Below are positions 57,201 to 60,818 of a stretch of DNA of 64,000 nt, piece by piece; within the stretch, counting starts at the first letter, position 1, and each line of letters opens with the position of its first letter. A program made the position numbers and the translations under genes. The notes under the pieces were generated by a model that did no database searches, was not told the origin of the DNA, and saw only the letters and a program-made list of their open reading frames with translations. This DNA comes from Maratus speciosus. Its lineage: Eukaryota > Arthropoda > Arachnida > Araneae > Salticidae. The stretch is taken from positions 674,458,484 to 674,522,483 of the forward strand of contig OZ010788.1 in the NCBI GenBank assembly GCA_963932465.1. Reading direction: 5' to 3'.

Positions 57201-59275
57201 CCAGCCCCCCTCAAATGGCGCCCCTGGAATGGTGCCACTCGGGGTTATGCCGCCACCCCGCCTAGTTTAAAAACTAACGGCAGTTTGATATAGTGAATGT
57301 GCCTGTACTATAGCGGCCAACAATAGAAACAGTGCATAGAGTGAGAGTGATTTTGTTGTACGTCGTTCGTTCGTTCTAATGAAAATTTTAGTTTTCATCT
57401 AGTTGCTTCTTATTTTGGAGCTTCAAATGAGTAGAGGTAATCAGCTTTTATTGTAACGTTAGGTACTTAAGATAATATTACTCGTAATCTGCATGCATTC
57501 GCCGACATTTTGATGCAATTTGTTGAACAAGTTCGGTTCATCTTTCGGCTTTGCTGGGGGGTTTCCGCTATATTATTCTCTCGGGGTAATGCGGCTACTA
57601 TGGCAAAGGGTGACTTTTGCAATTTGAGTTAAACTGTAAGCTCAGCAAATTAATAAATCTAGCTTAAGGAACATTGTAATTATTCAATATTCTGCTAAAT
57701 TATATTGTTTATAAATATTTTCAGTAGGTTATGTGTTTCCTAGTATCCATTTTATGTATTTTCTAGGTCATTAAAGAGTGGCGTCATTACCCCGATACAG
57801 TGGCGGAATTACCCCAGTATCCTGGCCAATCCCGCCACTGTACAGAGGTTGAAAGATTTTTTTTTGTGTGTGTGTGTGCTTACTTTACAGTTATGCTTAA
57901 TATAATTTTTACAGATTATAATTACAGATTACAAATTCACGGTTAAATTTATACAGATACTAAAGATCATGATTCAGTTTTAGAATTTTTGCTATTAAAA
58001 AATAAACATTTTTTTAAGGTGAAAAAATTTAAATTCCCTTAAGGTGTCGCCATTCCCCCGGTCTCCCCTACGTTCTGATAAGTAGGTGACCCCTAAACAA
58101 ATTTTATATACACAGTTTAAAAGTAGACTTATTTCCAATCGTTTGGTACCAGTCACTTTCTTCGACAATAATTTGTTGCAGAGTTATAGTAGGGGGTGTT
58201 TACTTTTTTTTTAATCCACGACTGTACATGCATTTTACCAAATTAAAAAATTTCCAAATTCTTTATTCAAATTTCTATTTTGTACATGCATTTTACCAAA
58301 TTAAAATATTTTCATTTTCTTTGATCAAATTTTTATGGTGTACAGGCATTTTACCAAATTAAAATACTCCCGAATTCTTTAACCAAATTTTTATTTTGTA
58401 CGTGCATTTTATCAAATTAAAATATTTTCTAATTCTTTAAACAAATTTCTTTTTTGTACATGCATTTTACCAGATTAAAATTTTGACAAATTGTTATTTT
58501 GTGCCAACACTGTGCCAACGGTTACTTTTAACCCTGAGTAAAAGGGGAGCAAACAAAAGTATTAAAACAACGGGACTGTAGTATCTGTAAGAATTCTTTT
58601 TTTTTTTTTAGAATCGGTTGGATTAGAGCATTGAATCTGCCGTTTTGGAACTGGAAGACGGTAGCTCTGTGCTAGTGGTGCTAGGTTAACTCGCTGCAAT
58701 AGTTTTCAGACACTGTCACATTTCGTAGTTGCAAAATAATTTTGAAAATGGTTTAAAAATAGTTTAATTATTTAATCAGTCGGTTGATTTGTAAGGTAAT
58801 CTATACTGTTCTTGAGACAGTGGTTTATAATATACTCCCCCTGAATTTGAAGAACCGTTTAAAAGTGTTCACAAACAGACATACAAATTATAATTACAAT
58901 ACTTTTATAACACTATTTTATTGATAGTTAAAAAATAATTTACCCTACAAGTAAATGCTTTTCCGAAACGTATAAGTAAATAAAGAATTCCTGAACAAAA
59001 TTAAGGGATTTAGACTCATTCACATACATAATTTTTTTTTTTTTTAATTGCACTTATAAATCCCGGAAATTCCATTTTACATGCATTCGTCATCGTATGT
59101 AACTGAGCGCAATTAGAGAATAAATAAAACTTGTAAACAAAGTCCTAAAGAGCGTTAAGTATACTTCGTTAAAGAAATACAATAACATATTGACTAACTT
59201 CATGCATGTAAAAAAATGATACAGAATACAATGAAACAGTATACAATTTTTAAAGTAATCATTTTCAACTTACAT
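13978..59275 (-). CDS. secreted fibrinogen-related lectin (tachylectin-5-like), six exons
   Basis: The joined coding sequence is 59275-59274, 48027-47876, 43182-43013, 34759-34654, 33170-33006 and 14246-13978. It totals 864 bases, coding for 287 residues plus a stop. Residues 1-19 are a signal peptide ([14 protein letters not shown] core). Residues 20-60 carry cysteines C25, C31, C52 and C55. Residues 63-280 form a fibrinogen C-terminal domain with the family words [44 protein letters not shown] and TEMKIRP. Expected disulfides are C66-C98 and C225-C238. Family members are secreted pattern-recognition lectins binding acetylated sugars. Length and layout match tachylectin-5 proteins. Unusual residues are K216 in the calcium site and Y239 in the ligand pocket. 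All joins have GT/AG borders and consistent phase. Expression is not shown. Confidence 0.88.
15655..16189 (+). mobile_element. mariner-like element remnant with transposase C-terminus
   Basis: The ends are inverted repeats: CAGTGTGTCCATAAA on the left and CAGTGTGCCCATAAA read inward from the right. Between them, near 15870-16075, broken plus-strand frames give [16 protein letters not shown], then [13 protein letters not shown] and AHIEHL-like residues. This matches the C-terminal part of mariner-lineage transposases (the DFFLWG..KD..Y.PP region). The rest of the transposase is missing, so this is an internally deleted copy. The flanking TA duplication is imperfect. Confidence 0.65.
17461..19956 (+). 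mobile_element. DNA element with about 240-bp terminal inverted repeats
   Basis: 17461-17700 and 19715-19956 are inverted copies of each other. Shared words include tgacatgtagattcca, ccaagtttgatatt and ggctgccat. Between them lies one broken coding region (18451-19522). This looks like a single DNA transposon with long TIRs. I cannot assign the superfamily. A similar-looking end (acccgactgaaaagaagggt) also occurs at 16597, so the outer border is uncertain. Confidence 0.6.
18451..19522 (+). pseudogene. decayed conserved ORF carried by the long-TIR element
   Basis: Three consecutive plus-strand frames (18451-18717, 18727-18939, 19217-19522) read as one protein broken by stops and frameshifts. 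Recognisable words are [50 protein letters not shown] and [13 protein letters not shown]. From memory, this pattern (a hydrophobic dimer-like start, then NYARW/LPVY, then FT..W.D..LEQ, then VPRSLF) occurs in a widespread family of uncharacterised proteins in invertebrates and fish that are often repeated in genomes. I do not know the function. Its place between long TIRs suggests that it is transposon cargo or a transposase-associated protein. Confidence 0.6.
20744..21775 (-). mobile_element. Penelope-like element, 5'-truncated, with inverted terminal copies
   Basis: 20744-20895 and 21613-21775 are inverted copies of the same sequence (aaaagatcttcttaaaacacc at the outer edge; a gaaag/ctttc-rich core inside). 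Between them the minus strand encodes a GIY-YIG endonuclease. Terminal repeats in inverted orientation, with the endonuclease next to the 3' end, fit a truncated Penelope-like retroelement. Confidence 0.75.
21190..21480 (-). pseudogene. Penelope-type GIY-YIG endonuclease fragment
   Basis: Minus-strand frames give [20 protein letters not shown] then, after one frameshift, [20 protein letters not shown], followed by RDSGHSF. CxxC followed by SYIGQT and a downstream H..RDSGH is the zinc-associated GIY-YIG nuclease found at the C-terminus of Penelope-like polymerases, where it nicks the target DNA. The reverse transcriptase part is absent. Confidence 0.8.
22004..26075. repeat. satellite of about 340-bp monomers in a 1730-bp higher-order repeat
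   Basis: Monomers share atggccgccattttgaaac, then gatgaagctggccaacgaac, a tcaaaatgtcagccac box and a ctcagccattttttaag box. Monomer marks fall near 22255, 22570, 22909, 23233, 23560, 23974, 24294, 24632, 24959, 25286, 25615 and 25941. A leader (gtccttccggccagtgccgg) marks the start of each higher-order block, at 22004 and 23734, which are 1730 bp apart. The second block continues with two or three extra monomers before a TA microsatellite. Short open frames such as the one at 23581-23766 are products of the repeat. Confidence 0.85.
26076..26143. repeat. (TA)n microsatellite
   Basis: An uninterrupted TA run that closes the satellite array. It is followed by a short unique segment with aggtagcttt, which also occurs in the satellite leader. 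Confidence 0.95.
26990..27022. repeat. short tccg/tctg tandem repeat
   Basis: A run of ccgtccgtctgtctc and cctgtctgtccgtccgtccg words. It is a microsatellite with no coding sense. Confidence 0.7.
27617..28182 (+). pseudogene. pogo-type transposase tail with zinc finger
   Basis: The first part (27617-27844) reads as a basic tail rich in K and R ([16 protein letters not shown] and EKRRRK). After frame breaks, 28030-28180 gives [14 protein letters not shown] then MIQCIKF and [16 protein letters not shown]-x2-C...C-x2-C/F...LHE..C is the same C-terminal zinc finger seen in the pogo elements at 12.7 kb and 37 kb. Two cysteine/tryptophan positions are lost (a stop replaces the expected W). A 25-bp tandem repeat follows at 28327-28420. 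Confidence 0.65.
28327..28425. repeat. 25-bp tandem repeat, about four copies
   Basis: The unit gtaattatgctgtctattg plus tttcca repeats four times with small changes. The copies are directly adjacent, with no spacers, so it is a minisatellite and not a CRISPR array. Confidence 0.85.
29119..30480 (+). pseudogene. Tc1/mariner-like transposase, broken
   Basis: 29119-29350 encodes a helix-turn-helix-like region ([20 protein letters not shown] followed by [15 protein letters not shown]). After the MITE at 29358-29769, the frames continue with [14 protein letters not shown] residues around the first catalytic Asp. The C-terminal end at 30235-30430 reads [20 protein letters not shown] then [17 protein letters not shown]. 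This is the P-x-R-x-IRPIE-FW-x2-LK region that carries the last acidic residue; here Y replaces the usual E. Many stops and frameshifts, the MITE and that substitution leave it inactive. It matches the minus-strand frame at 55725-56225. Confidence 0.65.
29358..29769. mobile_element. fold-back MITE with TTAA target duplication (412 bp)
   Basis: TTAA is present on both sides (29354-29357 and 29770-29773). The ends are inverted copies: AGCTCCTGTCCCTGCCG on the left and GGCTCCTGTCCCTGCCG read inward from the right. The pairing extends for about 100 bases, and an inner palindrome (tgcattggatatccc and its partner) fills the middle. It splits the transposase coding region of the host element. Removing it restores the match to the sister copy at 55-56 kb. 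Confidence 0.8.
30930..32870. repeat. degenerate tandem repeat (unit roughly 100-180 bp)
   Basis: The phrases tactaattcgagcacgagaaa, atctagctaggt and aaattcgttttcataggttta recur in the same order about every 100-180 bases, near 30995-31110, 31195-31260, 31335-31400, 32265-32330, 32455-32525, 32640-32710 and 32795-32860. A unique, non-coding segment (31440-32260) interrupts the series. It looks like an old minisatellite or a multi-copy end of a large element. Confidence 0.5.
33006..33170 (-). CDS. lectin exon 5
   Basis: The acceptor is ttttttctag and the donor is gatgcag|gtatg. The exon encodes residues 144-199: [20 protein letters not shown], then [20 protein letters not shown] and [16 protein letters not shown]. 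This is the central part of the fibrinogen domain (the GND/N..LT.Q..L.V.L family pattern). The first base of codon 144 comes from exon 4 and the last two bases of codon 199 from exon 6. Both junctions make glycine. Confidence 0.94.
33195..33385 (-). mobile_element. TTAA MITE of the CCCTCTCGCTGCG family, degraded
   Basis: The right end is CGCAGCGAGAGGG followed by TTAA (33386-33389). The interior (aatcggagcattttcccgatt) matches the intact copy at 41780-42017. The left end has lost its terminal repeat, although a TTAA is present (33191-33194). It lies about 25 bases from the exon 5 acceptor. Confidence 0.6.
33390..34653 (-). other. lectin intron 4, mostly featureless
   Basis: This is the rest of the intron between exon 4 and exon 5 (33171-34653). 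Beyond the MITE next to exon 5, it is AT-rich with no gene, element border or strong repeat that I can see. Confidence 0.6.
34654..34759 (-). CDS. lectin exon 4
   Basis: The acceptor is attttacaag and the donor is tggctcg|gtatcac. The exon encodes residues 109-143 ([20 protein letters not shown] and [15 protein letters not shown]) plus the first base of Gly144. The QRRG and YK.GFG..EFWLG-like words are the most conserved signature of fibrinogen-related domains. At 106 bases it is too short for a long open frame, but it fits exon 3 (phase 0) and exon 5 (phase 1) exactly. Confidence 0.95.
34840..36048 (+). mobile_element. mariner element, inactive
   Basis: The left end TTGAGTTGGCAACCAAG and the right end read inward TGGGTTGGCAACAAAG are mariner terminal repeats. 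The interior codes for a broken mariner transposase on the plus strand. The element starts about 80 bases upstream of exon 4 (on the far side of its acceptor). Confidence 0.85.
34985..35975 (+). pseudogene. mariner transposase pseudogene
   Basis: Broken plus-strand frames give the DNA-binding helix-turn-helix ([20 protein letters not shown] followed by [17 protein letters not shown]). The linker is [17 protein letters not shown]. The first catalytic Asp is in [10 protein letters not shown] (about 35405-35435). The second is in [18 protein letters not shown] (35670-35725). The D,D34D core of mariner is thus recognisable. Several frameshifts and stops, plus a T-run, inactivate it. A second copy of its C-terminal two thirds is at 40236-41049. 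Confidence 0.85.
36065..36199 (-). repeat. inverted second copy of the mariner 5' end
   Basis: This segment (gacattccattttaatgat ... gttgccaaccca) is the reverse complement of the mariner 5' terminal 110 bases at 34840-34950. The right duplicate has the same arrangement at 41090-41206, so it predates the duplication. An A-run is at 36140-36164. Confidence 0.8.
36369..38054 (-). mobile_element. pogo-type DNA transposon, internally deleted (1.69 kb)
   Basis: The ends read TAGTAAAGCGAGGAGAG and, from the right, TAGTAAAGAGAGGAGAG, with TA on both sides. The subterminal word taggagagattgcgc recurs at about 36576, 36597, 37650 and 37680, and inverted near 38014. The right duplicate has gataaaTAaagtatt at the matching place, an unoccupied site that shows insertion at TA. 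The element reads on the minus strand. Confidence 0.88.
36900..37264 (-). pseudogene. pogo-type transposase tail with zinc finger
   Basis: The minus frame 37264-37049 is basic ([40 protein letters not shown]). After a frame break, 37015-36925 gives DWIQCIACC, a stop in place of W, then [15 protein letters not shown]. This is the same C-x2-C...WIQC-x2-C...LHE.C zinc finger as at 28.0-28.2 kb. No DDE region is visible. Confidence 0.65.
38728..38924. mobile_element. TTAA MITE, CCCCTTGAGGC family (left copy)
   Basis: TTAA (38724-38727) precedes CCCCTTGAGGC, and GAAGGGG precedes TTAA (38925-38928). The right duplicate has the same insertion at 42277-42475, so it predates the duplication. Short TIRs starting with C runs and a TTAA target are typical of piggyBac-type MITEs. 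Confidence 0.7.
39108..39591 (-). mobile_element. TRIM: miniature LTR retrotransposon (484 bp)
   Basis: Two direct terminal repeats (39108-39249, 142 bp, and 39457-39591, 135 bp) each run from TGTAGAGAG or TGGAGAGAG to CGCTACA or CGCTCCA, giving TG...CA borders. On the minus strand, the bases just after the first repeat read AAGTGGTGACCCGGAG, a primer binding site. Just before the second repeat is the purine tract GGGGAGGAAG. Only about 207 bases lie between, with no coding. The right duplicate lacks it (cttatgcatattacat), confirming that it is an insertion. The terminal repeat contains a tRNA-like segment with GGTTCGTATCC resembling a B box. Confidence 0.8.
39688..39843. mobile_element. TTAA MITE, CACGTTGAATGC family (156 bp)
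   Basis: TTAA (39684-39687) precedes CACGTTGAATGC, and GCACTCAACGTG precedes TTAA (39844-39847). The right duplicate has an unoccupied ttaa at 42744-42747, which confirms a precise TTAA insertion. Confidence 0.8.
40082..40231. mobile_element. TTAA MITE of the CCCTCTCGCTGCG family, truncated, at the duplication junction
   Basis: Only the right part is present, ending CGCAGCGAGAGGG and TTAA (40232-40235). Its left edge abuts the end of the left duplicate. Its TTAA aligns with the ttaa in the mariner linker of the left copy (about 35163-35166). Confidence 0.75.
40236..41206 (+). pseudogene. mariner transposase fragment (right duplicate)
   Basis: It retains the linker (NKELADKI-like) and the catalytic part: VTGDEKWC near 40455, then [20 protein letters not shown] and [20 protein letters not shown]. 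The helix-turn-helix part is missing. In the second catalytic motif, the usual HDNARPH reads HNNARPH, which removes an essential Asp. The open frame 40669-41049 is the longest intact piece. It is followed by the same inverted 5'-end segment as in the left copy. Confidence 0.8.
41780..42017. mobile_element. TTAA MITE, CCCTCTCGCTGCG family, intact (238 bp)
   Basis: TTAA (41776-41779), CCCTCTCGCTGCG at the left end, CGCAGCGAGAGGG at the right end, TTAA (42018-42021). The left duplicate has an unoccupied ttaa at about 38470. This is the reference copy for the truncated relatives at 33195-33385 and 40082-40231. Confidence 0.85.
42277..42475. mobile_element. TTAA MITE, CCCCTTGAGGC family (right copy)
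   Basis: It is the duplicate of the insertion at 38728-38924, bordered by TTAA at 42273-42276 and 42476-42479. The termini have diverged to CGCCTTGTGG and GAAAGGG. Confidence 0.65.
43013..43182 (-). CDS. lectin exon 3
   Basis: The acceptor is tttcctag and the donor is tggaca|gtatgt. The exon encodes residues 52-108: [20 protein letters not shown], then [20 protein letters not shown] and [17 protein letters not shown]. This is the start of the fibrinogen domain, with the first conserved cysteines (C66, C98) and the DM-T-GGGWT signature. It joins exon 2 in phase 1 (T|GT makes Cys52) and exon 4 in phase 0. Confidence 0.95.
43510..44390 (+). pseudogene. Tc1-type transposase pseudogene
   Basis: Plus-strand frames, interrupted by stops and shifts, give [20 protein letters not shown] near 43570 and [20 protein letters not shown] (the paired-like DNA-binding region). 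Further on come [20 protein letters not shown] near 44110 (second catalytic Asp) and [20 protein letters not shown] near 44210 (third catalytic Glu in a DLN.IEH motif). This is the Tc1 layout. No intact reading frame remains. I did not identify its terminal repeats. Confidence 0.85.
45303..45809. mobile_element. TTAA MITE, CCCTTAAATGCCGG family (507 bp)
   Basis: TTAA (45299-45302), CCCTTAAATGCCGG at the left end, CCGGCATTTAAGGG at the right end, TTAA (45810-45813). The left end continues with a small hairpin (ttgcttttcggcaa). The interior is non-coding and AT-rich. Confidence 0.85.
46136..47094. mobile_element. possible non-autonomous element with inverted ends
   Basis: The left edge (agcactcgtaagaacaatg, then tgtacgaattttacac) and the right edge read inward (gcactctaaaaaataaatg, then cgtagacttacac) are inverted relatives. 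Inside, motifs such as acacagaaatatgtgta repeat (46190-46290 and 46930-47040). No TSD was confirmed and no coding region was recognised. Confidence 0.4.
47360..47568 (+). other. unassigned candidate exon or ORF remnant, plus strand
   Basis: The frame to the TAA at 47566-47568 reads [20 protein letters not shown] then [20 protein letters not shown] and [20 protein letters not shown]. The composition looks protein-like (amphipathic helices, two cysteines, no low complexity). A passable splice acceptor (tttgacaacag) precedes it. I do not recognise the family. It lies in intron 2 of the lectin gene on the opposite strand. It may be a terminal exon of another gene, a decayed ORF or chance. Confidence 0.25.
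47876..48027 (-). CDS. lectin exon 2 (signal peptide)
   Basis: The acceptor is ttctttcag and the donor is ccaacat|gtaag. The first base completes the split start codon. The exon encodes residues 2-51, beginning [18 protein letters not shown], a hydrophobic signal peptide with likely cleavage after G19. [20 protein letters not shown] and [12 protein letters not shown] follow. N20-V-T is a potential N-glycosylation site, although right at the predicted cleavage point. C25 and C31 could make inter-chain links, as in multimeric relatives. It ends in phase 1. Confidence 0.88.
48180..48217. repeat. (TA)n microsatellite
   Basis: A pure AT dinucleotide run directly abutting the fold-back element. 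A shorter TA run follows the element at 48672-48688, so the element probably inserted into the microsatellite. Confidence 0.95.
48218..48671. mobile_element. mariner-type fold-back MITE (454 bp)
   Basis: The two halves are near-perfect inverted copies of about 200 bases: CCGGGTGTCCCAAAAAGGAC at the left end and the same sequence read inward from the right end. GGGTGTCCCAAAA is a common start of mariner-lineage terminal repeats. The centre (ttttgttccatgcagaaaaagg) is short and unique. No coding. Confidence 0.85.
49011..49530. repeat. AT-rich minisatellite (tatgtat-type; 32-bp units at the end)
   Basis: 49011-49380 is a degenerate tgtattatatgtat-type repeat. From about 49390 it becomes regular, with a 32-bp unit (cttatatgtatgtatattg plus tatgcactgtatt) repeated four to five times. 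All long open frames here come from the repeat. Confidence 0.9.
49540..50850 (-). other. intronic AT-rich stretch
   Basis: No gene. The word tttacacgtgaat recurs several times between 50420 and 50790, with attacgtca-type words nearby. This could be the interior of the Helitron whose 3' end is at 51084. Its 5' end was not found. Confidence 0.4.
50880..51084 (+). mobile_element. Helitron 3' end (third copy)
   Basis: It ends in GGGGGC-AGA-GCCCCC and CTAG followed by T. The preceding bases (gcgagcgtagctcgtag, gggagatcgcca, agcgtgcttttag) match the 3' part of the Helitrons at 7880-12184. Upstream similarity fades. The matching TC 5' end is not evident, so only the 3' end is annotated. Confidence 0.75.
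51110..51380. repeat. left arm of a long inverted repeat
   Basis: It is the inverted copy of 58085-58500. Shared words include gtacatgcatttcaccaaatt, aaagtaaacaccc, tttaaaagtagactt and tttatatacacat. The arms lie 6.7 kb apart and enclose the nested transposons at 52.2-58.07 kb. Confidence 0.7.
53332..54477. mobile_element. non-autonomous hAT element (1.15 kb)
   Basis: A perfect 8-bp duplication GTGCTAAT borders it (53324-53331 and 54478-54485). The ends are TGGAGATGAG and, read from the right, TAGAGATGGG. GC-rich subterminal words (gggctc, agcccg, ggcccgagcccg) are clustered at both ends, as in many hAT elements. It is nested in the larger hAT. It contains the signal-peptide-like exon at 53887-53980. 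Confidence 0.88.
53887..53980 (-). CDS. candidate alternative signal-peptide exon
   Basis: ATG at 53980 starts [20 protein letters not shown] then [11 protein letters not shown], followed by a strong donor (ac|GTAAGTAG). This is a textbook signal peptide. The exon ends in phase 1, so it could splice to lectin exon 3 (phase 1 start, making an Arg), bypassing exon 2. It cannot join exon 2 in frame. It lies wholly inside a hAT element, on the same strand as the lectin. No transcript evidence exists here, so chance or a captured exon from another gene are alternatives. Confidence 0.35.
55408..56736 (-). mobile_element. Tc1/mariner-like element (1.33 kb)
   Basis: The ends are AGGACTGTTTCCTAGAAATC on the left and AGGACTTTTTCCTAGAAATC read inward from the right, with TA on both sides. 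It is the uninterrupted relative of the element at 26703-30591 and carries a broken transposase on the minus strand. It is nested inside the hAT element. Confidence 0.8.
55560..56370 (-). pseudogene. Tc1/mariner-like transposase, broken
   Basis: The longest frame is 56225-55725 (166 residues). The first catalytic Asp lies in [34 protein letters not shown] follows, and the second Asp is in [17 protein letters not shown]. The third acidic residue region (the P.R.I.P.E.FW box) lies beyond a stop at about 55725, in broken frames. Upstream, a degraded helix-turn-helix part with a T-run (56371-56390) is out of frame. The copy is inactive. Confidence 0.7.
57227..58068. other. right part of the pogo-like MITE
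   Basis: This is the non-coding interior of the element at 52210-58068, including a short GT run (57869-57879). No open frame with recognisable protein content. Confidence 0.6.
58085..58500. repeat. right arm of the long inverted repeat, with a 58-bp tandem repeat
   Basis: It is inverted relative to 51110-51380. From 58224 it contains five copies of a 58-bp unit (gtacatgcattttaccaaat onwards), starting at 58224, 58282, 58340, 58398 and 58456. The left arm shows only two to three copies. Confidence 0.85.
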
Positions 59276-59475
59276 TTTAGTAACGGATGTTCCTCTTCAA
59301 ATGACAATCGTGAATGCACACATGAGATCAACGCTTATAGTATTTAAGAAATTCTGCAGCTTCGGCAATCTGTCTGAATCAGATCAACACCGAAAGATCA
59401 GCCAATGTACATGGATGTTGACTTCCCTAGGTTTCAGTGCCTGCCTATCCAAGCGATCTGTATCTGGATAGCGAA
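59274..59475 (-). CDS. lectin exon 1 (5' UTR plus first two bases of the start codon)
   Basis: The minus strand reads ccgttactaaaAT|GTAAGTTG at 59280-59267, a strong donor. Joining the terminal AT to the G at 48027 makes ATG in a favourable context (aaaATG), followed directly by the signal peptide. The 5' border is not determined. A TTAAATAC word at about 59345 could be a TATA-like element, and no clear initiator was found. Only AT (59275-59274) is coding. The total coding length is a multiple of three only if this join is used. Confidence 0.55.
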
Positions 59476-59639
59476 TTGAGTATAAACAAAAGTGATCTTT
59501 ATCTTCCAAAGTCAAAAGTTTCTTGATGGAAAAGTCACGGGTTAACACACAGACCGTCTTTCATTAAAAATAAAAAATGTGAACCTAAAGAAGAAAAAAA
59601 AAAGCATTCTCGCTTTTTTTTTCTTCTGTGAGCTTCTTT

Positions 59640-60545
59640 CTCTTGTGAGCGTGGATTAGTTTTTACTATTGTTACTAAAACAGCATAGCATCTCTTTCCA
59701 AATTTTAGGTAACTCAAGGGATTAATATTTATGATACAATGCAATATAATATAATATAATATAATATAATAAATTAATATTTTCCATGATTCAGTGTTCC
59801 TTGAGTTATCAAACCTCTTTTAAAAGTTTAATCCGTGCAACACCATTGACTTTGTTCAGATATCTAATGAAAATAAATATGCTAATGACTTACAATGATA
59901 AAAAGCTAAGAAATGCTGTAAAAGTGATATAATACCTTTATTAAGATTAACGCTCTTTTCATCGCACAAACGGCGACATTTTCAAAATCATTCATGATAG
60001 AAATATTTTTGCAAACAAATTTTAAAAACAATAACTTGGTAAATAATGTCACGAGACTTCATGCATAATGAAAATCCGTGCAAACATAAAATAAAATGAA
60101 ATTGGATAGTTGTGAGCGTGGATTAGTTTTTACTATTGTTACTAAAACAGCATAGCATCTCTTTCCAAATTTTAGGTAACTCAAGGGATTAATATTTATG
60201 ATACAATGCAATATAATATAATATAATATAATATAATATAATAAATTAATATTTTCCATGATTCAGTGTTCCTTGAGTTATCAAAAATTTGGAAAGAGAT
60301 GCTATGCTGTTTTAGTAATAATAGTAAAAATTAATACACTCTCACAAATATCCAATTTCATTTTATTTTACTTTGGGATTTTCATTATGCATGAAGTCTC
60401 GTGACATTATTTACCAAGTTATTGTTTTTAAAATTTGTTTGCAAAAATATTTCTATCATGAATGATTTTGAAAATGTCACCGTTTGTGCGATGAAACGAG
60501 CGTTAATCTAAATAAAGGTATTATATCACTTTTATAGCATTTTTT
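59640..60545. repeat. duplicated and palindromic segment upstream of the lectin gene
   Basis: 59640-59808 (gtgagcgtggattag ... ttgagttatcaaa, with an ATAAT run) recurs directly at 60112-60285. 59900-60170 recurs inverted at 60290-60545 (shared words include gaatgattttgaaaatgtc and tttaccaagttattgttttt). The result is a large imperfect palindrome. Confidence 0.8.
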
Positions 60546-60818
60546 AGCTTTGTTTCAGATATGCAATGTCAATCTTTTTTTATTATTTTTTATTTTTTTC
60601 GTATGAACCAAAGATCAAGAGTCTTTATCAAATGATTTCAACCGAGATTTGGTGCAAAGGAAAGGGTAGGTAGATTTTCGCTACCCCTCCCCCCCCCTGC
60701 CCAAGAGAGGTTGATATTAATTCTTTCTTTTTAAGATAATTTTAATATATTTCAGGATCAATATTTATTGCGTGCTTGATTGTTTTTTGTTTGCATATTA
60801 TATGAAGGTAGTGATGAG

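Larger units (their letters stand above)
52231..57226. mobile_element. hAT element, 5.0 kb with nested insertions
   Basis: The ends are CAGGGGCGCCATTT and its exact inverse. The 8-bp target duplication GAATGGTG is perfect (52223-52230 and 57227-57234). Inside are a smaller hAT (53332-54477), a Tc1/mariner-like element (55408-56736) and a degenerate tandem repeat. No hAT transposase is recognisable. Confidence 0.88.
52210..58068. mobile_element. pogo-like MITE split by a hAT element
   Basis: Both ends read GGGGAGACCGGGGGAATGG inward, with TA outside (52208-52209 and 58069-58070). Only 21 bases of its left end precede the hAT insertion at 52231. Without the hAT, the element is about 0.86 kb. 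Its right part has subterminal copies of a taccccg/cgccac motif (57240-57262, 57778-57842) and gaggttgaaag at 57845-57855. No transposase is visible. Confidence 0.8.
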
